Source: Cupriavidus taiwanensis
GTDB taxonomy: Bacteria > Pseudomonadota > Gammaproteobacteria > Burkholderiales > Burkholderiaceae
Length of the DNA: 64,000 nucleotides
Assembly (NCBI RefSeq): GCF_900250075.1
Contig: NZ_LT977070.1
Coordinates: forward strand, 3,240,380-3,304,379
Direction: 5' to 3'
Part shown: positions 9,669 to 21,753 of the stretch, piece by piece
Position numbering within the stretch: position 1 is the first letter of the stretch
Layout of the letters: each line of letters opens with the position of its first letter
Program-made: the position numbers and the translations under genes
Notes under the pieces: model-generated
What the model was told of the DNA's origin: nothing
Database searches by the model: none
Seen by the model: the letters and a program-made list of their open reading frames with translations, nothing else

Positions 9669-10940
9669 ATGGCGACGCGCGCACCAGCAGCGGGCGCCCG
9701 GACGGGGGCACCGTCACGGGCCAAATCAGGGAAGGGACGCAAGGCCCCCACCCAGTACATATTCGAGTGGGAAGGCAAGGACCGCAAGGGCAAGACCTTC
9801 ACCGGCGAGCTGCGCGCCGAAAACCAGGCCGAGGTCACCGCCACGCTGCGCAAGCAGGGCCTGACCATCGTCAAGCTCAAAAAGCGAAAGGCGGCGCGCG
9901 GGCGCAAGATCACCGAGAAGGACATCGCCTACTTCACCCGGCAACTGTCGACCATGCTGAAGGCCGGCATCCCGCTGCTGCAGTCGATCGACATCATCGC
10001 GCGCGGGCACGTCAACCCCAACTTCACCCAGCTGCTGTCCGACATCCGCTTCGACATCGAGGCCGGCAGCAGCATGGCCGCGGCGTTCCGCCGCCACCCC
10101 AAGTACTTCGACACGCTCTACTGCAACCTGATCGATGCCGGCGAACAGGGCGGCATCCTGGATTCGCTGCTGGAGCGCCTGTCGCTGTACATGGAGAAGA
10201 CCATCGCGCTGAAGGGGCAGATCAAGTCCGCGATGATCTATCCGATCGCGGTGCTGACGGTCGCCTTTGCCGTCACGGTGATCCTGATGCTGTTCGTGAT
10301 CCCGGCGTTCAAGGGGGTGTTCTCCAGCTTCGGCGCCAACCTGCCGGCGCCGACGCTGCTGGTGATCGCGATCTCGGACTTCTTCGTGCAGTACTGGTAC
10401 CTGGTGATCGGCGCGCCGGTGGCCGGCATCAGCTTCTACCTGCGCGCGCTGAAGAAATCCGAGAAGGTGCAGCGCGCCACCGACCGCGCGCTGCTGAAGC
10501 TGCCGATCTTCGGCAGCCTGTTCCGCAAGGCCGTGATCGCGCGCTGGACCCGCACCCTGGCGACGATGTTCGCGGCCGGCACGCCGCTGGTGGAGTCGAT
10601 GGAATCGGTGGCCGGCGCCGCCGGCAACTGGGTCTACTACGACGCCACCCGCGACATCGAGCAATCGGTGCGCATCGGCACCAGCCTGACCAACGCGATG
10701 CAGGCGACCCATGTGTTCGACAACATGGTGCTGCAGATGACGCAGATCGGCGAGGAGTCCGGCGCGCTGGACAATATGCTGCTGAAGGTGGCGGAGTTCT
10801 ACGAGCGCGAGGTGGACGATGCCGTCGCCGCCATTTCCAGCCTGATCGAGCCGCTGATCATCGTGGTGCTGGGCGTGCTCATCGGCGGCATGGTGGTGGC
10901 GATGTACCTGCCGATCTTCAAGCTGGGACAGGTGGTGTAA
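9669..10940 (+). CDS. pilC: Type IV pilus inner-membrane platform protein PilC
   Basis: PilC is the polytopic platform protein that couples PilB to pilin subunits. The 423-residue protein carries two GspF/PilC domains of about 120 residues, the first from the DIAYFTRQLSTMLKAGIPLL segment, the second from AVIARWTRTLATMFAAGTPL. Membrane segments are visible near 225-250 (YPIAVLTVAFAVTVILMLF), 265-290 and at the C-terminus (IIVVLGVLIGGMVVAMYLPIF). A basic, Ala-rich extension of about 20 residues precedes the first conserved part. It starts 64 bases after pilB and is followed 3 bases later by pilD. Confidence 0.95.
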   Translation: MATRAPAAGARTGAPSRAKSGKGRKAPTQYIFEWEGKDRKGKTFTGELRAENQAEVTATLRKQGLTIVKLKKRKAARGRKITEKDIAYFTRQLSTMLKAGIPLLQSIDIIARGHVNPNFTQLLSDIRFDIEAGSSMAAAFRRHPKYFDTLYCNLIDAGEQGGILDSLLERLSLYMEKTIALKGQIKSAMIYPIAVLTVAFAVTVILMLFVIPAFKGVFSSFGANLPAPTLLVIAISDFFVQYWYLVIGAPVAGISFYLRALKKSEKVQRATDRALLKLPIFGSLFRKAVIARWTRTLATMFAAGTPLVESMESVAGAAGNWVYYDATRDIEQSVRIGTSLTNAMQATHVFDNMVLQMTQIGEESGALDNMLLKVAEFYEREVDDAVAAISSLIEPLIIVVLGVLIGGMVVAMYLPIFKLGQVV

Positions 10941-10943
10941 GCG

Positions 10944-11867
10944 ATGCAGCCGGTGTGGTCCGCTTCCCCTTATCCGACCGGAGCCGCGACCGGAGCCGCG
11001 ACCGGCTCCGCCCCGCTGCTGCACGCGCTGGCGGCGCTGCCGCCAGTCTTTCTGGTGGCGGCAGCGGGGCTGCTGGGGCTGGTGGTCGGCAGCTTCCTCA
11101 ATGTGGTGATCCACCGCATGCCGCGCATGATGGAGCGCGACGAGGCCAACTACATTGCCGAGCTGCGCGGCGATCCGCTGCCCTACCCCGGCCGCTACAA
11201 CCTGATGGTGCCGCGCTCGGCCTGCCCGCATTGCGGCCACGCCATCGCCCCGTGGGAAAACGTGCCGGTGCTGAGCTACCTGTTCCTGCGCGGCCGCTGC
11301 TCGGCGTGCAAGGCGCCGATCAGCGTGCGCTATCCGCTGGTGGAACTGGCCTGCGGCGTGCTGAGCGCGCTGGTGGCATGGCGCTTCGGCCCGAACGCGC
11401 AGGCGCTGGCCGCGCTGGTGCTGGTGTGGGGGCTGCTGGCGCTGACCATGATCGATGCCGATACACAATTGCTGCCGGACCAGATCACGCTGCCGCTGCT
11501 GTGGATCGGCCTGCTGCTGAACCTGGCCGGCCTGTTCGTGGCGCTGCCCGACGCGGTGATCGGCGCCGCCGCAGGCTACCTGGTGCTGTGGCTCGCCTAC
11601 TGGCTGTTCCGGCTGCTGCGCGGCAAGGAAGGCATGGGCTTCGGCGACTTCAAGCTGATGGCGGCGCTCGGGGCCTGGTTCGGCTGGCAGGCGCTGCCGG
11701 CGCTGGTGCTGCTGTCGTCGGTGGCCGGCGTCCTGTTCGGGCTGGCCAATATCGCGCTGCGCCGCCAGGACCGCGACACGCCGTTCCCGTTCGGGCCCTT
11801 CATCGCGCTGGCCGGCGTGGTGGTGCTGCTGTTCGGTCCCGGGGTGCTGCCGGTGTTTGCCTGGTGA
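10944..11867 (+). CDS. pilD: Prepilin leader peptidase / N-methyltransferase PilD
   Basis: PilD cleaves the short leader of type IV prepilins and pseudopilins and methylates the new N-terminus. The 307-residue membrane protein has the four-cysteine cytoplasmic zinc domain (CPHCG and CSACK pairs, near 93-130). Its two catalytic aspartates lie in the IDADTQLLPDQ segment (about 170) and in GFGDFKLMAALGAW (about 233), and several hydrophobic helices are present. An N-terminal TGAA repeat (residues 12-23) is encoded by a 12-base tandem repeat. pilBCD form one unit with 3-base spacing between pilC and pilD. Confidence 0.95.
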   Translation: MQPVWSASPYPTGAATGAATGSAPLLHALAALPPVFLVAAAGLLGLVVGSFLNVVIHRMPRMMERDEANYIAELRGDPLPYPGRYNLMVPRSACPHCGHAIAPWENVPVLSYLFLRGRCSACKAPISVRYPLVELACGVLSALVAWRFGPNAQALAALVLVWGLLALTMIDADTQLLPDQITLPLLWIGLLLNLAGLFVALPDAVIGAAAGYLVLWLAYWLFRLLRGKEGMGFGDFKLMAALGAWFGWQALPALVLLSSVAGVLFGLANIALRRQDRDTPFPFGPFIALAGVVVLLFGPGVLPVFAW

Positions 11868-11951
11868 TGGCCGCGCGGCTGTGATCCGGCCACGGCCGAA
11901 GCGGCCGAAGCTGGTATCGTTGCGGCAACGACGTCTGACAGAAACTATCAC

Positions 11952-12578
11952 ATGCTGGAAATCGGACTGACCGGCGGCATCGGCAGCGGCAAGACCCGCG
12001 TGGCCGACATGTTCGCCGCGCGCGGCGCCGCCATCATCGATACCGACCTGCTCGCGCATGAGATCACCGCCCCGGGCGGGCGCGCCATCCCGGCGCTGGT
12101 CGAAGCCTTCGGCCCCGCCTGCCTGCGCCCGGACGGTGCCATGGACCGCGACGCGATGCGCGCGCTGGTGTTTGCCGATCCCGCCGCCAAGGCGCGGCTC
12201 GAGGCCATCACGCACCCGCTGATCCGCGCGCTGACCACCGAACGCGCGCAGTCGATCCGCGCTGCGGGCGCGCACCCCTACCTGATCTACGTGGTACCGC
12301 TGCTGGTGGAGTCGGGCTCGTGGCGCGAGCGCGTCGGCCGCGTGCTGGTGGTCGACTGCACCGAAGCCACGCAGGTGGCCCGCGTGATGTCGCGCAACGG
12401 CTTCAGCCGCGAACAGGTGCTGGCGATCATGGCCCGTCAGGCCACGCGCGCCGCGCGCCTGGCATGTGCCGACGACGTCATCGACAACGACGGGCCGGTG
12501 CAGGCGCTGGTGGCACAGGTCGACCGGCTCGACCGCTACTACCGTGAACTGTCGGCCGCGGGCACGGTCCATCCATAA
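11952..12578 (+). CDS. coaE: Dephospho-CoA kinase
   Basis: CoaE phosphorylates the ribose 3'-hydroxyl of dephospho-CoA, the last step of coenzyme A synthesis. The 208-residue product begins MLEIGLTGGIGSGKTRVADM with the P-loop at 8-15, followed by IIDTDLLAHEITAPGG (substrate-binding DxD region) and the lid segment VDCTEATQVARVMSRNGFSR. The pilD-coaE-zapD-yacG order is a conserved betaproteobacterial arrangement. It starts 84 bases after pilD; TTGCGG followed by AACTAT after 17 bases just upstream is a weak promoter candidate. Confidence 0.95.
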   Translation: MLEIGLTGGIGSGKTRVADMFAARGAAIIDTDLLAHEITAPGGRAIPALVEAFGPACLRPDGAMDRDAMRALVFADPAAKARLEAITHPLIRALTTERAQSIRAAGAHPYLIYVVPLLVESGSWRERVGRVLVVDCTEATQVARVMSRNGFSREQVLAIMARQATRAARLACADDVIDNDGPVQALVAQVDRLDRYYRELSAAGTVHP

Positions 12579-12622
12579 CGCGCCAGGCCGGCGCGGTGGC
12601 GCATGGCATCATGCGCGCGACA

Positions 12623-12651
12623 TTGTCCTCGGACCTTGTCTCGCATAGAAT
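12623..12651 (+). promoter_or_regulatory. Sigma70-type promoter upstream of zapD
   Basis: TTGTCC (12623-12628) and TAGAAT (12646-12651) are separated by 17 bases, placing initiation near 12659 and giving zapD-yacG a leader of about 130 bases. Confidence 0.6.
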
Positions 12652-12787
12652 GCGCTGGAACATGCCGGGAAATCGCCGCATAGTGCCGGCATTCCACACG
12701 CATAGATCGCCCTTTCCGGTATTTCCCGGGCCTCATTCTGCACCGGGCCGCCCCTGAAGCGCCCGACGCCCTGCACGGACACAGCAC

Positions 12788-13546
12788 TTGATTCTGTACG
12801 AATACCCTTTCAACGAACGCATCAGGACTCTCCTGCGCCTGGAAGACCTGTTCGATCGGCTGGAATACTTCCTCGGCCAGGATCATGCCCAGCAGCACCA
12901 CGTCGCGCTGACCACGCTGTTCGAGATCATCGACGTGGCCGGCCGCGCCGACCTCAAGACCGACCTGATCAAGGAACTGGAACGCCAGCGCCAGGCCCTG
13001 GCGCCGCTGCGCGCCAATCCGCAGATCGACCAGGACGCGCTCGACTCGGTCATCGGCGAGATCGAGCAGGGCATCGCCATGCTCAACCAGACCGTGGGCA
13101 AGGCCGGGCAGCTGCTGACCGACAACGAGTGGCTGACCAGCATCCGCAGCCGCGCCATCATCCCCGGCGGCACCTGCGAGTTCGACCTGCCTGCGTACTA
13201 TGCCTGGCAGCATCGCCCCGCCGAAGACCGCCGCGCCGACATCCTGAAATGGGCGCGTCCGCTGGTGTCGCTGCGCATGGGCACGACCATCGTGCTGCGG
13301 CTGCTGCGCGAAGCCGGCCAGAGCGGCAAGGTGATCGCCACCGGCGGCAGCTACCAGCAGATGCTGTCGGGCCGCAGCTACCAGCTGATGCAGGTCTGGC
13401 TGGACGACTCGCTGCTGGCCTTCATCCCCGAGATGAGCGCCAACAAGTACATGCTGTGGGTGCGCTTCACGCAGCAGGACGGCGACCTGCGCCCGCGCTC
13501 GGTCGATGCCGATATTCCGTTCCTGCTGAAACTCTGCAATTTCTGA
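12788..13546 (+). CDS. zapD: Cell division protein ZapD
   Basis: ZapD (formerly DUF1342/YacF) crosslinks FtsZ filaments at the septal ring. The 252-residue protein begins [20 protein letters not shown], the characteristic start of the family, encoded with a TTG start codon at 12788; there is no ATG that would preserve this conserved N-terminus. It is mostly alpha-helical in the first half, then has the conserved [19 protein letters not shown] segment. Its partner ftsZ is 11 kb away in this window. It is followed 17 bases later by yacG, the same pairing as in many proteobacteria. Confidence 0.94.
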   Translation: MILYEYPFNERIRTLLRLEDLFDRLEYFLGQDHAQQHHVALTTLFEIIDVAGRADLKTDLIKELERQRQALAPLRANPQIDQDALDSVIGEIEQGIAMLNQTVGKAGQLLTDNEWLTSIRSRAIIPGGTCEFDLPAYYAWQHRPAEDRRADILKWARPLVSLRMGTTIVLRLLREAGQSGKVIATGGSYQQMLSGRSYQLMQVWLDDSLLAFIPEMSANKYMLWVRFTQQDGDLRPRSVDADIPFLLKLCNF

Positions 13547-13563
13547 AGCCTGCGCTGAACGCC

Positions 13564-13752
13564 ATGCCTGCTGTCGTCAAATGCCCCACCTGCGGCACCG
13601 AGGTGGCCTGGGTAACCGAAAACAAGTTCCGCCCCTTCTGTTCCGAGCGCTGCAAGCAGATCGATCTCGGCGCCTGGGCCTCGGAGAAATACGTAATCGG
13701 CGGCAAGCCGGGCGAGACCTCGCCCGACCGGTCCGAAGACGAGGACGACTGA
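13564..13752 (+). CDS. yacG: DNA gyrase inhibitor YacG (zinc-binding)
   Basis: YacG is a small zinc protein reported to bind GyrB and inhibit gyrase. The 62-residue product has the diagnostic four cysteines, CPTC at 7-10 and Cys26 and Cys30 in [16 protein letters not shown], followed by a very acidic tail ([12 protein letters not shown]). I chose the ATG at 13564, the only start leaving both cysteine pairs and the normal length. It is the last gene of the coaE-zapD-yacG group and meets the OPT transporter tail to tail. Confidence 0.93.
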   Translation: MPAVVKCPTCGTEVAWVTENKFRPFCSERCKQIDLGAWASEKYVIGGKPGETSPDRSEDEDD

Positions 13753-13774
13753 AGGCGCTCCGGCGCCGCCGTGC

Positions 13775-15814
13775 TCAGTGCGCCGCCGCCAGCACGCGCC
13801 GGTAGAAGCCCACACACACCAGCACGAACACCGCCAGGCCCAGCCACTGCGCGGTCGCTTCAAACCCACCACCGACCACGGCCAGCGGGGCATCGCTGCC
13901 TGACAGGCCGATCACCGCGGCCAGCATCACGCCGACCAGGCTTTCGCCGACGATCAGGCCGGACGCCAGCAGCGTGCCGCGCCGTTCGGCGTGTTCCAGC
14001 GCCAGCCGCACGTCGTCGCCGCGCGCGGTGGCGCGGCGGCGCTCGGCGCGCAGCAACAGCCACGACAGCACCGCCCCCACCACCAGCGCCGAGCTGATCG
14101 TCGGCGGCAGGTAGATGCCGATGCCCACCGCCAGCACCGGCAGCCGCGCCGCGCCGCCACGGCGGCGCAGGACCTCGTCGATGGCGATCAGCACCACGCC
14201 CAGCCCGATGCCGATCAGGATCATGGTCCAGTTGAGCTGGTGGGTGAAGATGCCGGTGGCGATCGCGGTCATCAGTGTCGCCTGCGGCGCGGCCAGCGCC
14301 TGGTTCGGGTCCATGCCGGCGCGCGGCAGCGCGCCGGCGAAGCCATAGGCGTTGTAGAGCAGCTCGAGCACTGGAGGAATCACCGCGGCGCCGACCACGC
14401 AGCCGATCAGCAGCGCCACCTGCTGGCGCCACGGCGTGGCGCCGACCAGCCAGCCGGTCTTCAGGTCCTGCAGGTTGTCGTTGGCGATGGACGCCACCGC
14501 CACCACAGCGGAGGTGGTGAAGATCGCCAGCGCGATCGCGAACTTGCCGCCCTCGGGCGTGGCCAGCAGGCCGTCGGCCTGGCCCGCCAGCAGGATCAGC
14601 AGCGACACCAGGATCACGGCGATGATGCCGATGCCCGAGATCGGGCTGGCCGACGAGCCCACCAGTCCGGCCATATAGCCGCACGCCGCCGCCACCAGGA
14701 AGCCGAAGATGAAGGCGAATACCACCGCGTAGACCACCAGGCGCCAGCGCGCCCCGCCACCCAGCGGCGCCGGTGCGAGGAACCAGGCGAACACCGTCAC
14801 CAGCACCGCCAGCAGCGCCAGCATCACCAGCCCGATCCACTTCGCCGGCATGTCCTGCTGCGTGCGCGGCACGCTGCCCTGCCCCGCCGGGCCGGCCTGC
14901 AGCGCGCCGAACGAGGCGCGGATGCCATACAGCATGGGCCTGGCCAATGACAGCAGCGTCCAGATCGCGGCGATGCCGATGGTGCCGGCGCCGATAAAGC
15001 GCGCCTGCTGGCTCCACACCATGGTGCCGAAGGCCGACAGCGTGGCGCCGTCCGGGCGCGGCGTGACCGCGGTCAGCCACGGCACCGCGACGCCCCACGT
15101 CAGCACCAGCCCGAGCAGCATGGCCAGCCCGCCAACGATGCCGACCAGGTAGCCCGCGCCCACCAGCGCCAGCGAGAAGCCCATCGACAGCCGCACCACC
15201 GAGGCGCCCGCCGACAGCCAGAAATTGGCGCCCTCGGCCAGCACGCGCAGCCCGCCGGCGGCGAAGCTGAACAATCCCGCGACCAGCCCCCCGGCCATCA
15301 GGTCGGCCAGACCGGTCGCCTGCGGCTTCCGGCCCGGTGCAGCGCCGGCCGGGGCGGCGCTGCCCACGCGCAGGATTTCCGCCGCGGCCACGCCCTCGGG
15401 ATAAGGCAGCTCGCTCTGCACCACCATGGCATGGCGCAGCGGAATGCTGAACACCACGCCCAGCATGCCGCCCGCCGCGCAGATCGCCAGCGTCTGCCAG
15501 AACGGGAAGCCTTGCCAGTGGCCCAGCATCACCAGCCCGGGCAGGATAAAGATGATCGACGACAGGGTGCCCGCGGCCGAGGCCTGGGTCTGCACCATGT
15601 TGTTTTCCAGGATGTTGGCGCCGGGGAAAAGCCGCAGCACGGCCATCGAGATCACCGCCGCGGGGATCGCCGACGAGAAGGTCAGGCCGACCTTCAGGCC
15701 CAGGTAGATATTGGAGGCGGTGAACACGACCGTGATCAGCGCACCGAGGATGATGCCGCGCAGGGTCAGTTCAGGCAGGGAAACGTCGTCGGCGATACGA
15801 TCGACACGTAGCAT
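13775..15814 (-). CDS. OPT-family oligopeptide transporter
   Basis: A 679-residue integral membrane protein of the oligopeptide transporter (OPT) superfamily, which imports peptides or metal chelates in symport with protons. The sequence is dominated by about 14-16 hydrophobic segments; conserved landmarks are TASNIYLGLKVGLTFSSAIP near 35, ENNMVQTQASAAGTLSSIIF near 75, SELPYPEGVAAAEILRVG near 135 and SASPISGIGIIAVILVSLL near 400. This resembles the bacterial OPT branch rather than the fungal peptide branch, so the substrate is uncertain. It is monocistronic between yacG and mutT; 91 bases separate it from the mutT stop. Confidence 0.88.
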   Translation of the reverse strand: MLRVDRIADDVSLPELTLRGIILGALITVVFTASNIYLGLKVGLTFSSAIPAAVISMAVLRLFPGANILENNMVQTQASAAGTLSSIIFILPGLVMLGHWQGFPFWQTLAICAAGGMLGVVFSIPLRHAMVVQSELPYPEGVAAAEILRVGSAAPAGAAPGRKPQATGLADLMAGGLVAGLFSFAAGGLRVLAEGANFWLSAGASVVRLSMGFSLALVGAGYLVGIVGGLAMLLGLVLTWGVAVPWLTAVTPRPDGATLSAFGTMVWSQQARFIGAGTIGIAAIWTLLSLARPMLYGIRASFGALQAGPAGQGSVPRTQQDMPAKWIGLVMLALLAVLVTVFAWFLAPAPLGGGARWRLVVYAVVFAFIFGFLVAAACGYMAGLVGSSASPISGIGIIAVILVSLLILLAGQADGLLATPEGGKFAIALAIFTTSAVVAVASIANDNLQDLKTGWLVGATPWRQQVALLIGCVVGAAVIPPVLELLYNAYGFAGALPRAGMDPNQALAAPQATLMTAIATGIFTHQLNWTMILIGIGLGVVLIAIDEVLRRRGGAARLPVLAVGIGIYLPPTISSALVVGAVLSWLLLRAERRRATARGDDVRLALEHAERRGTLLASGLIVGESLVGVMLAAVIGLSGSDAPLAVVGGGFEATAQWLGLAVFVLVCVGFYRRVLAAAH

Positions 15815-15905
15815 GCAGGTTCCTTTCCTGTGGAACCGGGCCGCTGGCCCGGGCGGCGCACAAGCGGGCGCCGCGGCCGCTTGTCGGTGACGCGGGACGG
15901 CAGGG

Positions 15906-16352
15906 TCAGCCGTTGCGCGCTTCCTCGTCCAGCCACGCCACCACGGGAATGGTGGCCGGCAGCAGCGGCCCCACCGTCACCGGCGTGCCCTGCCACGAGA
16001 ACGCCTGGCCTTCGCGGCCGACGGGCTCGCCCTGCCAGGCCGTGACCTTGCAGAAATGCAGCCGCACATAGGCGTGCGGGTAGTCATGTTCCAGGATGTG
16101 CCAACGCTCGCATTGCGTGACATCAAGCCCTAGCTCTTCATGCAACTCGCGCGCCAACGCTGCCTCCACCGACTCGCCCGGCTCCAGCTTGCCGCCGGGG
16201 AATTCCCAGTAGCCTTCGTAGGGCTTGCCGGCCGGACGCTGCGCCAGCAGGAAGCGGCCGTCGGGCTGCACCAGCACGCCGACCGCCACCTCGGTCACCT
16301 TGCGCGGCGGGTTGCCGCCGGTGGCGGCAGGGCTCTGCGTCGCCGCGCTCAT
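15906..16352 (-). CDS. mutT: MutT-like Nudix hydrolase (8-oxo-dGTP diphosphatase type)
   Basis: A 148-residue Nudix protein. The Nudix box is GGKLEPGESVEAALARELHE followed by ELGL, with all catalytic glutamates, preceded by the MutT-like FLLAQRPAGKPYEGYWEFPG segment. This resembles MutT, which hydrolyses oxidised dGTP before it can be incorporated. I chose ATG 16352 because it overlaps the upstream ATPase stop as ATGA; longer open frame to 16583 is inside that gene. Close family members act on other nucleotides, so the exact substrate is inferred. Position after secA, argJ and the ATPase is common in the family. Confidence 0.85.
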   Translation of the reverse strand: MSAATQSPAATGGNPPRKVTEVAVGVLVQPDGRFLLAQRPAGKPYEGYWEFPGGKLEPGESVEAALARELHEELGLDVTQCERWHILEHDYPHAYVRLHFCKVTAWQGEPVGREGQAFSWQGTPVTVGPLLPATIPVVAWLDEEARNG

Positions 16353-17254
16353 GCCTTGGCGTCCCCGGCAACATCGGCGATGTACGGCTTGCCGTGCTTG
16401 CCGCCCCAGTCGCGCGCGAACTGCCAGGCCACCCGGCCCGAACGCGAGCCGCGCTCCAGTGCCCACACCAGCGCATCGCCGCGCGCGGCGGCGATGTCCT
16501 CGTCGGTGCAGCCGAAGTGCCGCAGCCAGTGACCGACGATGGCCAGGTACTCGTCCTGCTTGGGCGGGTAGAACGACAGCCACAGCCCGAAGCGCTCGGA
16601 CAGCGAGATCTTCTCTTCCACCACTTCGCCGGGATGGATCTCGCCGTCGTCGGTGTGGCGGTAGCTCTCGTTGTCCTTCATGTACTCCGGCAGCAGGTGC
16701 CGCCGGTTCGACGTGGCGTAGATAAGCACGTTGTCCGACTGCGCCGCGACCGAGCCATCCAGCGCCGACTTGAGCGACTTGTAGCCCGACTCGCCTTCCT
16801 CGAACGACAGGTCGTCGCAGAAGATCACGAAGCGCTCGGGCCGCTGCGAGACCAGCTCGACGATATCGCCCAGGTCACCGAGATCGTCCTTGTCGACCTC
16901 GACCAGCCGCAGCCCGTCCCGCACGAAGGCATTGAGGCAGGCCTTGATCAGCGACGACTTGCCGGTGCCGCGCGCGCCGGTCAGCAGCACGTTGTTGGCG
17001 GGCAGGCGCTGCACGAACTGGCGCGTATTGCCGACGATGGCATCCTTCTGGCGCTCGATGTTTTTCAGGTCGTCCAGGTGGATCGGCGGCAGCTGGCGCA
17101 CCGGCTGCAGGTAGCCGATATTGCCGAACAGGCTCTGGCGCTTGCGCCAGCGGAACGCGACCGCCTCCTGCCAGTCCGCGTCGCTCAGTTGCGGCGGCAG
17201 CCATTGTTCGAGTCGGGCGAGGAAGTTGTCGAGGCGGGCGGCGAGGTCAGACAT
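16349..17254 (-). CDS. DUF815-type AAA+ ATPase
   Basis: A 301-residue cytoplasmic ATPase of the DUF815 family, for which no reaction is established. Visible motifs are the Walker A-like GARGTGKSSLIKACLNAF near 95, Walker B FVIFCDDLSFEEGESGY near 145 and a sensor-1 region IYATSNRRHLLPEYMKD near 180. The conserved GEIHPGEVVEEKISLSERFG and KQDEYLAIVGHWL segments follow. It shares a 4-base ATGA overlap with mutT, so the two are translationally coupled, and it sits 85 bases after argJ. Function unknown: the coupling to a nucleotide-pool enzyme is suggestive but not evidence of a shared role. Confidence 0.88.
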   Translation of the reverse strand: MSDLAARLDNFLARLEQWLPPQLSDADWQEAVAFRWRKRQSLFGNIGYLQPVRQLPPIHLDDLKNIERQKDAIVGNTRQFVQRLPANNVLLTGARGTGKSSLIKACLNAFVRDGLRLVEVDKDDLGDLGDIVELVSQRPERFVIFCDDLSFEEGESGYKSLKSALDGSVAAQSDNVLIYATSNRRHLLPEYMKDNESYRHTDDGEIHPGEVVEEKISLSERFGLWLSFYPPKQDEYLAIVGHWLRHFGCTDEDIAAARGDALVWALERGSRSGRVAWQFARDWGGKHGKPYIADVAGDAKA

Positions 17255-17294
17255 GGCAGCGGGGCGTCAGGGAATGTAGGGTGCCGATGGTTTC

Positions 17295-17329
17295 TTGCTC
17301 CCTCTCCCCTCGGCGGGAGAGGGAAGCAA
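17295..17329. repeat. Short inverted repeat, single REP-like unit
   Basis: ttgctccctctccc pairs with gggagagggaagcaa (one bulged base) between argJ and the DUF815 gene. The same core and flank recur in the larger composite element at 54314-54437, suggesting one dispersed repeat family. There is no T run for termination. Confidence 0.6.
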
Positions 17330-17339
17330 AGCGGCGGTG

Positions 17340-18578
17340 TCAGGAACGGTAGTCGGCGTTGATCGACACGTAGTCGTGCGACAGGTCGCAGGTCCACACG
17401 GTGGCTTCGGCATTGCCGCGGCCGAGCGCGATGCGCACGGTGATCTCGGCCTGCTTCATTACGCGCTGGCCGTCCTCCTCGCGGTAGTCGGGATTGCGGC
17501 CGCCGTCGCGGGCGACCCAGACATCGTCCAGCCACAGGTTGACGCGGCCGACATCGAGATCATCCACGCCGGCGTAGCCCACTGCGGCCAGGATGCGGCC
17601 CAGGTTGGGGTCCGAGGCATAGAACGCGGTCTTGACCAGCGGCGAATGCGCGACCGCATAGGCGATCTGGCGGCACTCGGCCACGTCCTTGCCGCCTTCG
17701 ACGCGGATGGTCATCAGCTTGGTCGCGCCTTCGCCATCGCGCACGATCATCTGCGCCAACTCCTGCGCCAGGCCCGTCACCGCTTCGCGCAGCGCGTCAA
17801 AGGCCGGACCTTCGGCGCGGTCGATCACGGCGCCCGACTTGCCGGTGGAGATCAGCACGAACGAATCGTTGGTCGAGGTATCGCCATCGATGGTGATGCT
17901 GTTGAAGGAGTTGTCGGCGGCGTGCGTCACCAGTGCCTGCAGCACCGGCTGCGCCACGGCGGCATCCATGGCGATGAAGCCCAGCATGGTCGCCATGTTC
18001 GGGCGGATCATGCCGGCGCCCTTGCTGATGCCGGACAGCGTGACGGTCTTGCCGTCGATCTGCACCGTGCGCGACGCGACCTTGGGCTGGGTGTCGGTAG
18101 TCATGATCGCTTCCGCGGCGGCCAGCCAGTTGTCGGCCCTGGCGTTGGCGATGGCGGCGGGCAGCCCGGCCAGCAGGCGGTCCATCGGCAGCTGCTCGAG
18201 GATCACGCCGGTCGAGAACGGCAGCACCTGGCCGGCCTCAATGCCCAGTTGCGCGGCCAGCGCGTCGCAGGTGGCGCGGGCATTGGCCAGGCCCTGTTCG
18301 CCGGTGCCGGCATTGGCATTGCCGGTATTGACCACCAGCGCGCGGATGCCCTTGCCGGCCTTGTCCGCAGCCGCCAGGTGCTCGCGGCACACCTGCACCG
18401 GCGCGGCGCAGAAGCGGTTGCTGGTGAAGACGCCGGCCACGGTGCTGCCTTCGGCCACGCGCACCACCAGCACGTCCTTGCGGTTGGCCTTGCGGATACC
18501 CGCCTCGGCCCAGCCGAGCTCCACGCCGGCGACGGATTTCAGGTTCTCTGCCTGGGGCAGCGGAAGATTGACGGGCAT
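17340..18578 (-). CDS. argJ: Bifunctional glutamate N-acetyltransferase / amino-acid acetyltransferase ArgJ
   Basis: ArgJ transfers the acetyl group of N-acetylornithine to glutamate, and in bifunctional enzymes also uses acetyl-CoA, closing the cyclic arginine pathway. The 412-residue precursor self-cleaves before the nucleophilic Thr in [15 protein letters not shown] (about residue 190). Other landmarks are [20 protein letters not shown] near 100, [14 protein letters not shown] near 145 and the C-terminal [11 protein letters not shown]. Length and termini match the family. The gene lies 140 bases downstream of secA with a perfect hairpin in between. Confidence 0.96.
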   Translation of the reverse strand: MPVNLPLPQAENLKSVAGVELGWAEAGIRKANRKDVLVVRVAEGSTVAGVFTSNRFCAAPVQVCREHLAAADKAGKGIRALVVNTGNANAGTGEQGLANARATCDALAAQLGIEAGQVLPFSTGVILEQLPMDRLLAGLPAAIANARADNWLAAAEAIMTTDTQPKVASRTVQIDGKTVTLSGISKGAGMIRPNMATMLGFIAMDAAVAQPVLQALVTHAADNSFNSITIDGDTSTNDSFVLISTGKSGAVIDRAEGPAFDALREAVTGLAQELAQMIVRDGEGATKLMTIRVEGGKDVAECRQIAYAVAHSPLVKTAFYASDPNLGRILAAVGYAGVDDLDVGRVNLWLDDVWVARDGGRNPDYREEDGQRVMKQAEITVRIALGRGNAEATVWTCDLSHDYVSINADYRS

Positions 18579-18622
18579 GCAGGACTCCTCGATGTTGCTG
18601 CTAGCGACTTGCTGGTCTCAGA

Positions 18623-18653
18623 CGAACATGCCCGCGAAGGGCGGGCATGTTCG
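18623..18653. terminator. Perfect hairpin between secA and argJ
   Basis: cgaacatgcccgc pairs perfectly with gcgggcatgttcg over a 5-base loop, about 65 bases after the secA stop. No T run follows on either strand, so it is either a weak or rho-assisted terminator or an mRNA-stabilising 3' structure. Confidence 0.55.
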
Positions 18654-18718
18654 ATTCCTCTTGCGCCACTCCCGTGCTGCGGGAGCGGCGTCATACCGGA
18701 TGCCCGGCCTGGCTCAGT

Positions 18719-21496
<2,778 letters not shown>

Positions 21497-21741
21497 CGAT
21501 TGCTTTCACCTGCGCGGAACCGGGTGGCATCCCCAGGGAAGGCGGGCTGCCCCGGTGGCCGGGCGCGGTAATGGATAGATTGGCGCAAAACGCCGAGTTT
21601 ATCATGTGCCGGGGTCACGCCCGGCGGCGCGGGGCGCTGGCGCGGGCCCTGCTGCAAGCAGTTTGGGATGGTTGCGCCGGCTTCAATCCGGCCGCCCTCG
21701 CTTTCGGCCCGCGCTGCCTGCGTGCATGCGCTGCCCCTTGC

Positions 21742-21747
21742 TAGAAT
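21742..21747 (+). promoter_or_regulatory. -10 box giving a probably leaderless dciA mRNA
   Basis: TAGAAT ends 6 bases before the ATG at 21754, so initiation at the usual distance falls on the start codon itself. No Shine-Dalgarno sequence lies between them. The -35 region is not convincing. Confidence 0.45.
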
Positions 21748-21753
21748 GGACCC

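Noticed and set aside
9726..12572. Very long minus-strand open frame across pilC-pilD-coaE
   Set aside because: Its translation is low-complexity (Arg/His/Gln/Ala), while the opposite strand encodes three clearly recognisable proteins.
13129..13563. Longer reading of yacG upstream of the ATG at 13564
   Set aside because: The extension lies within zapD in another frame, and the YacG family starts just before its first Cys pair.
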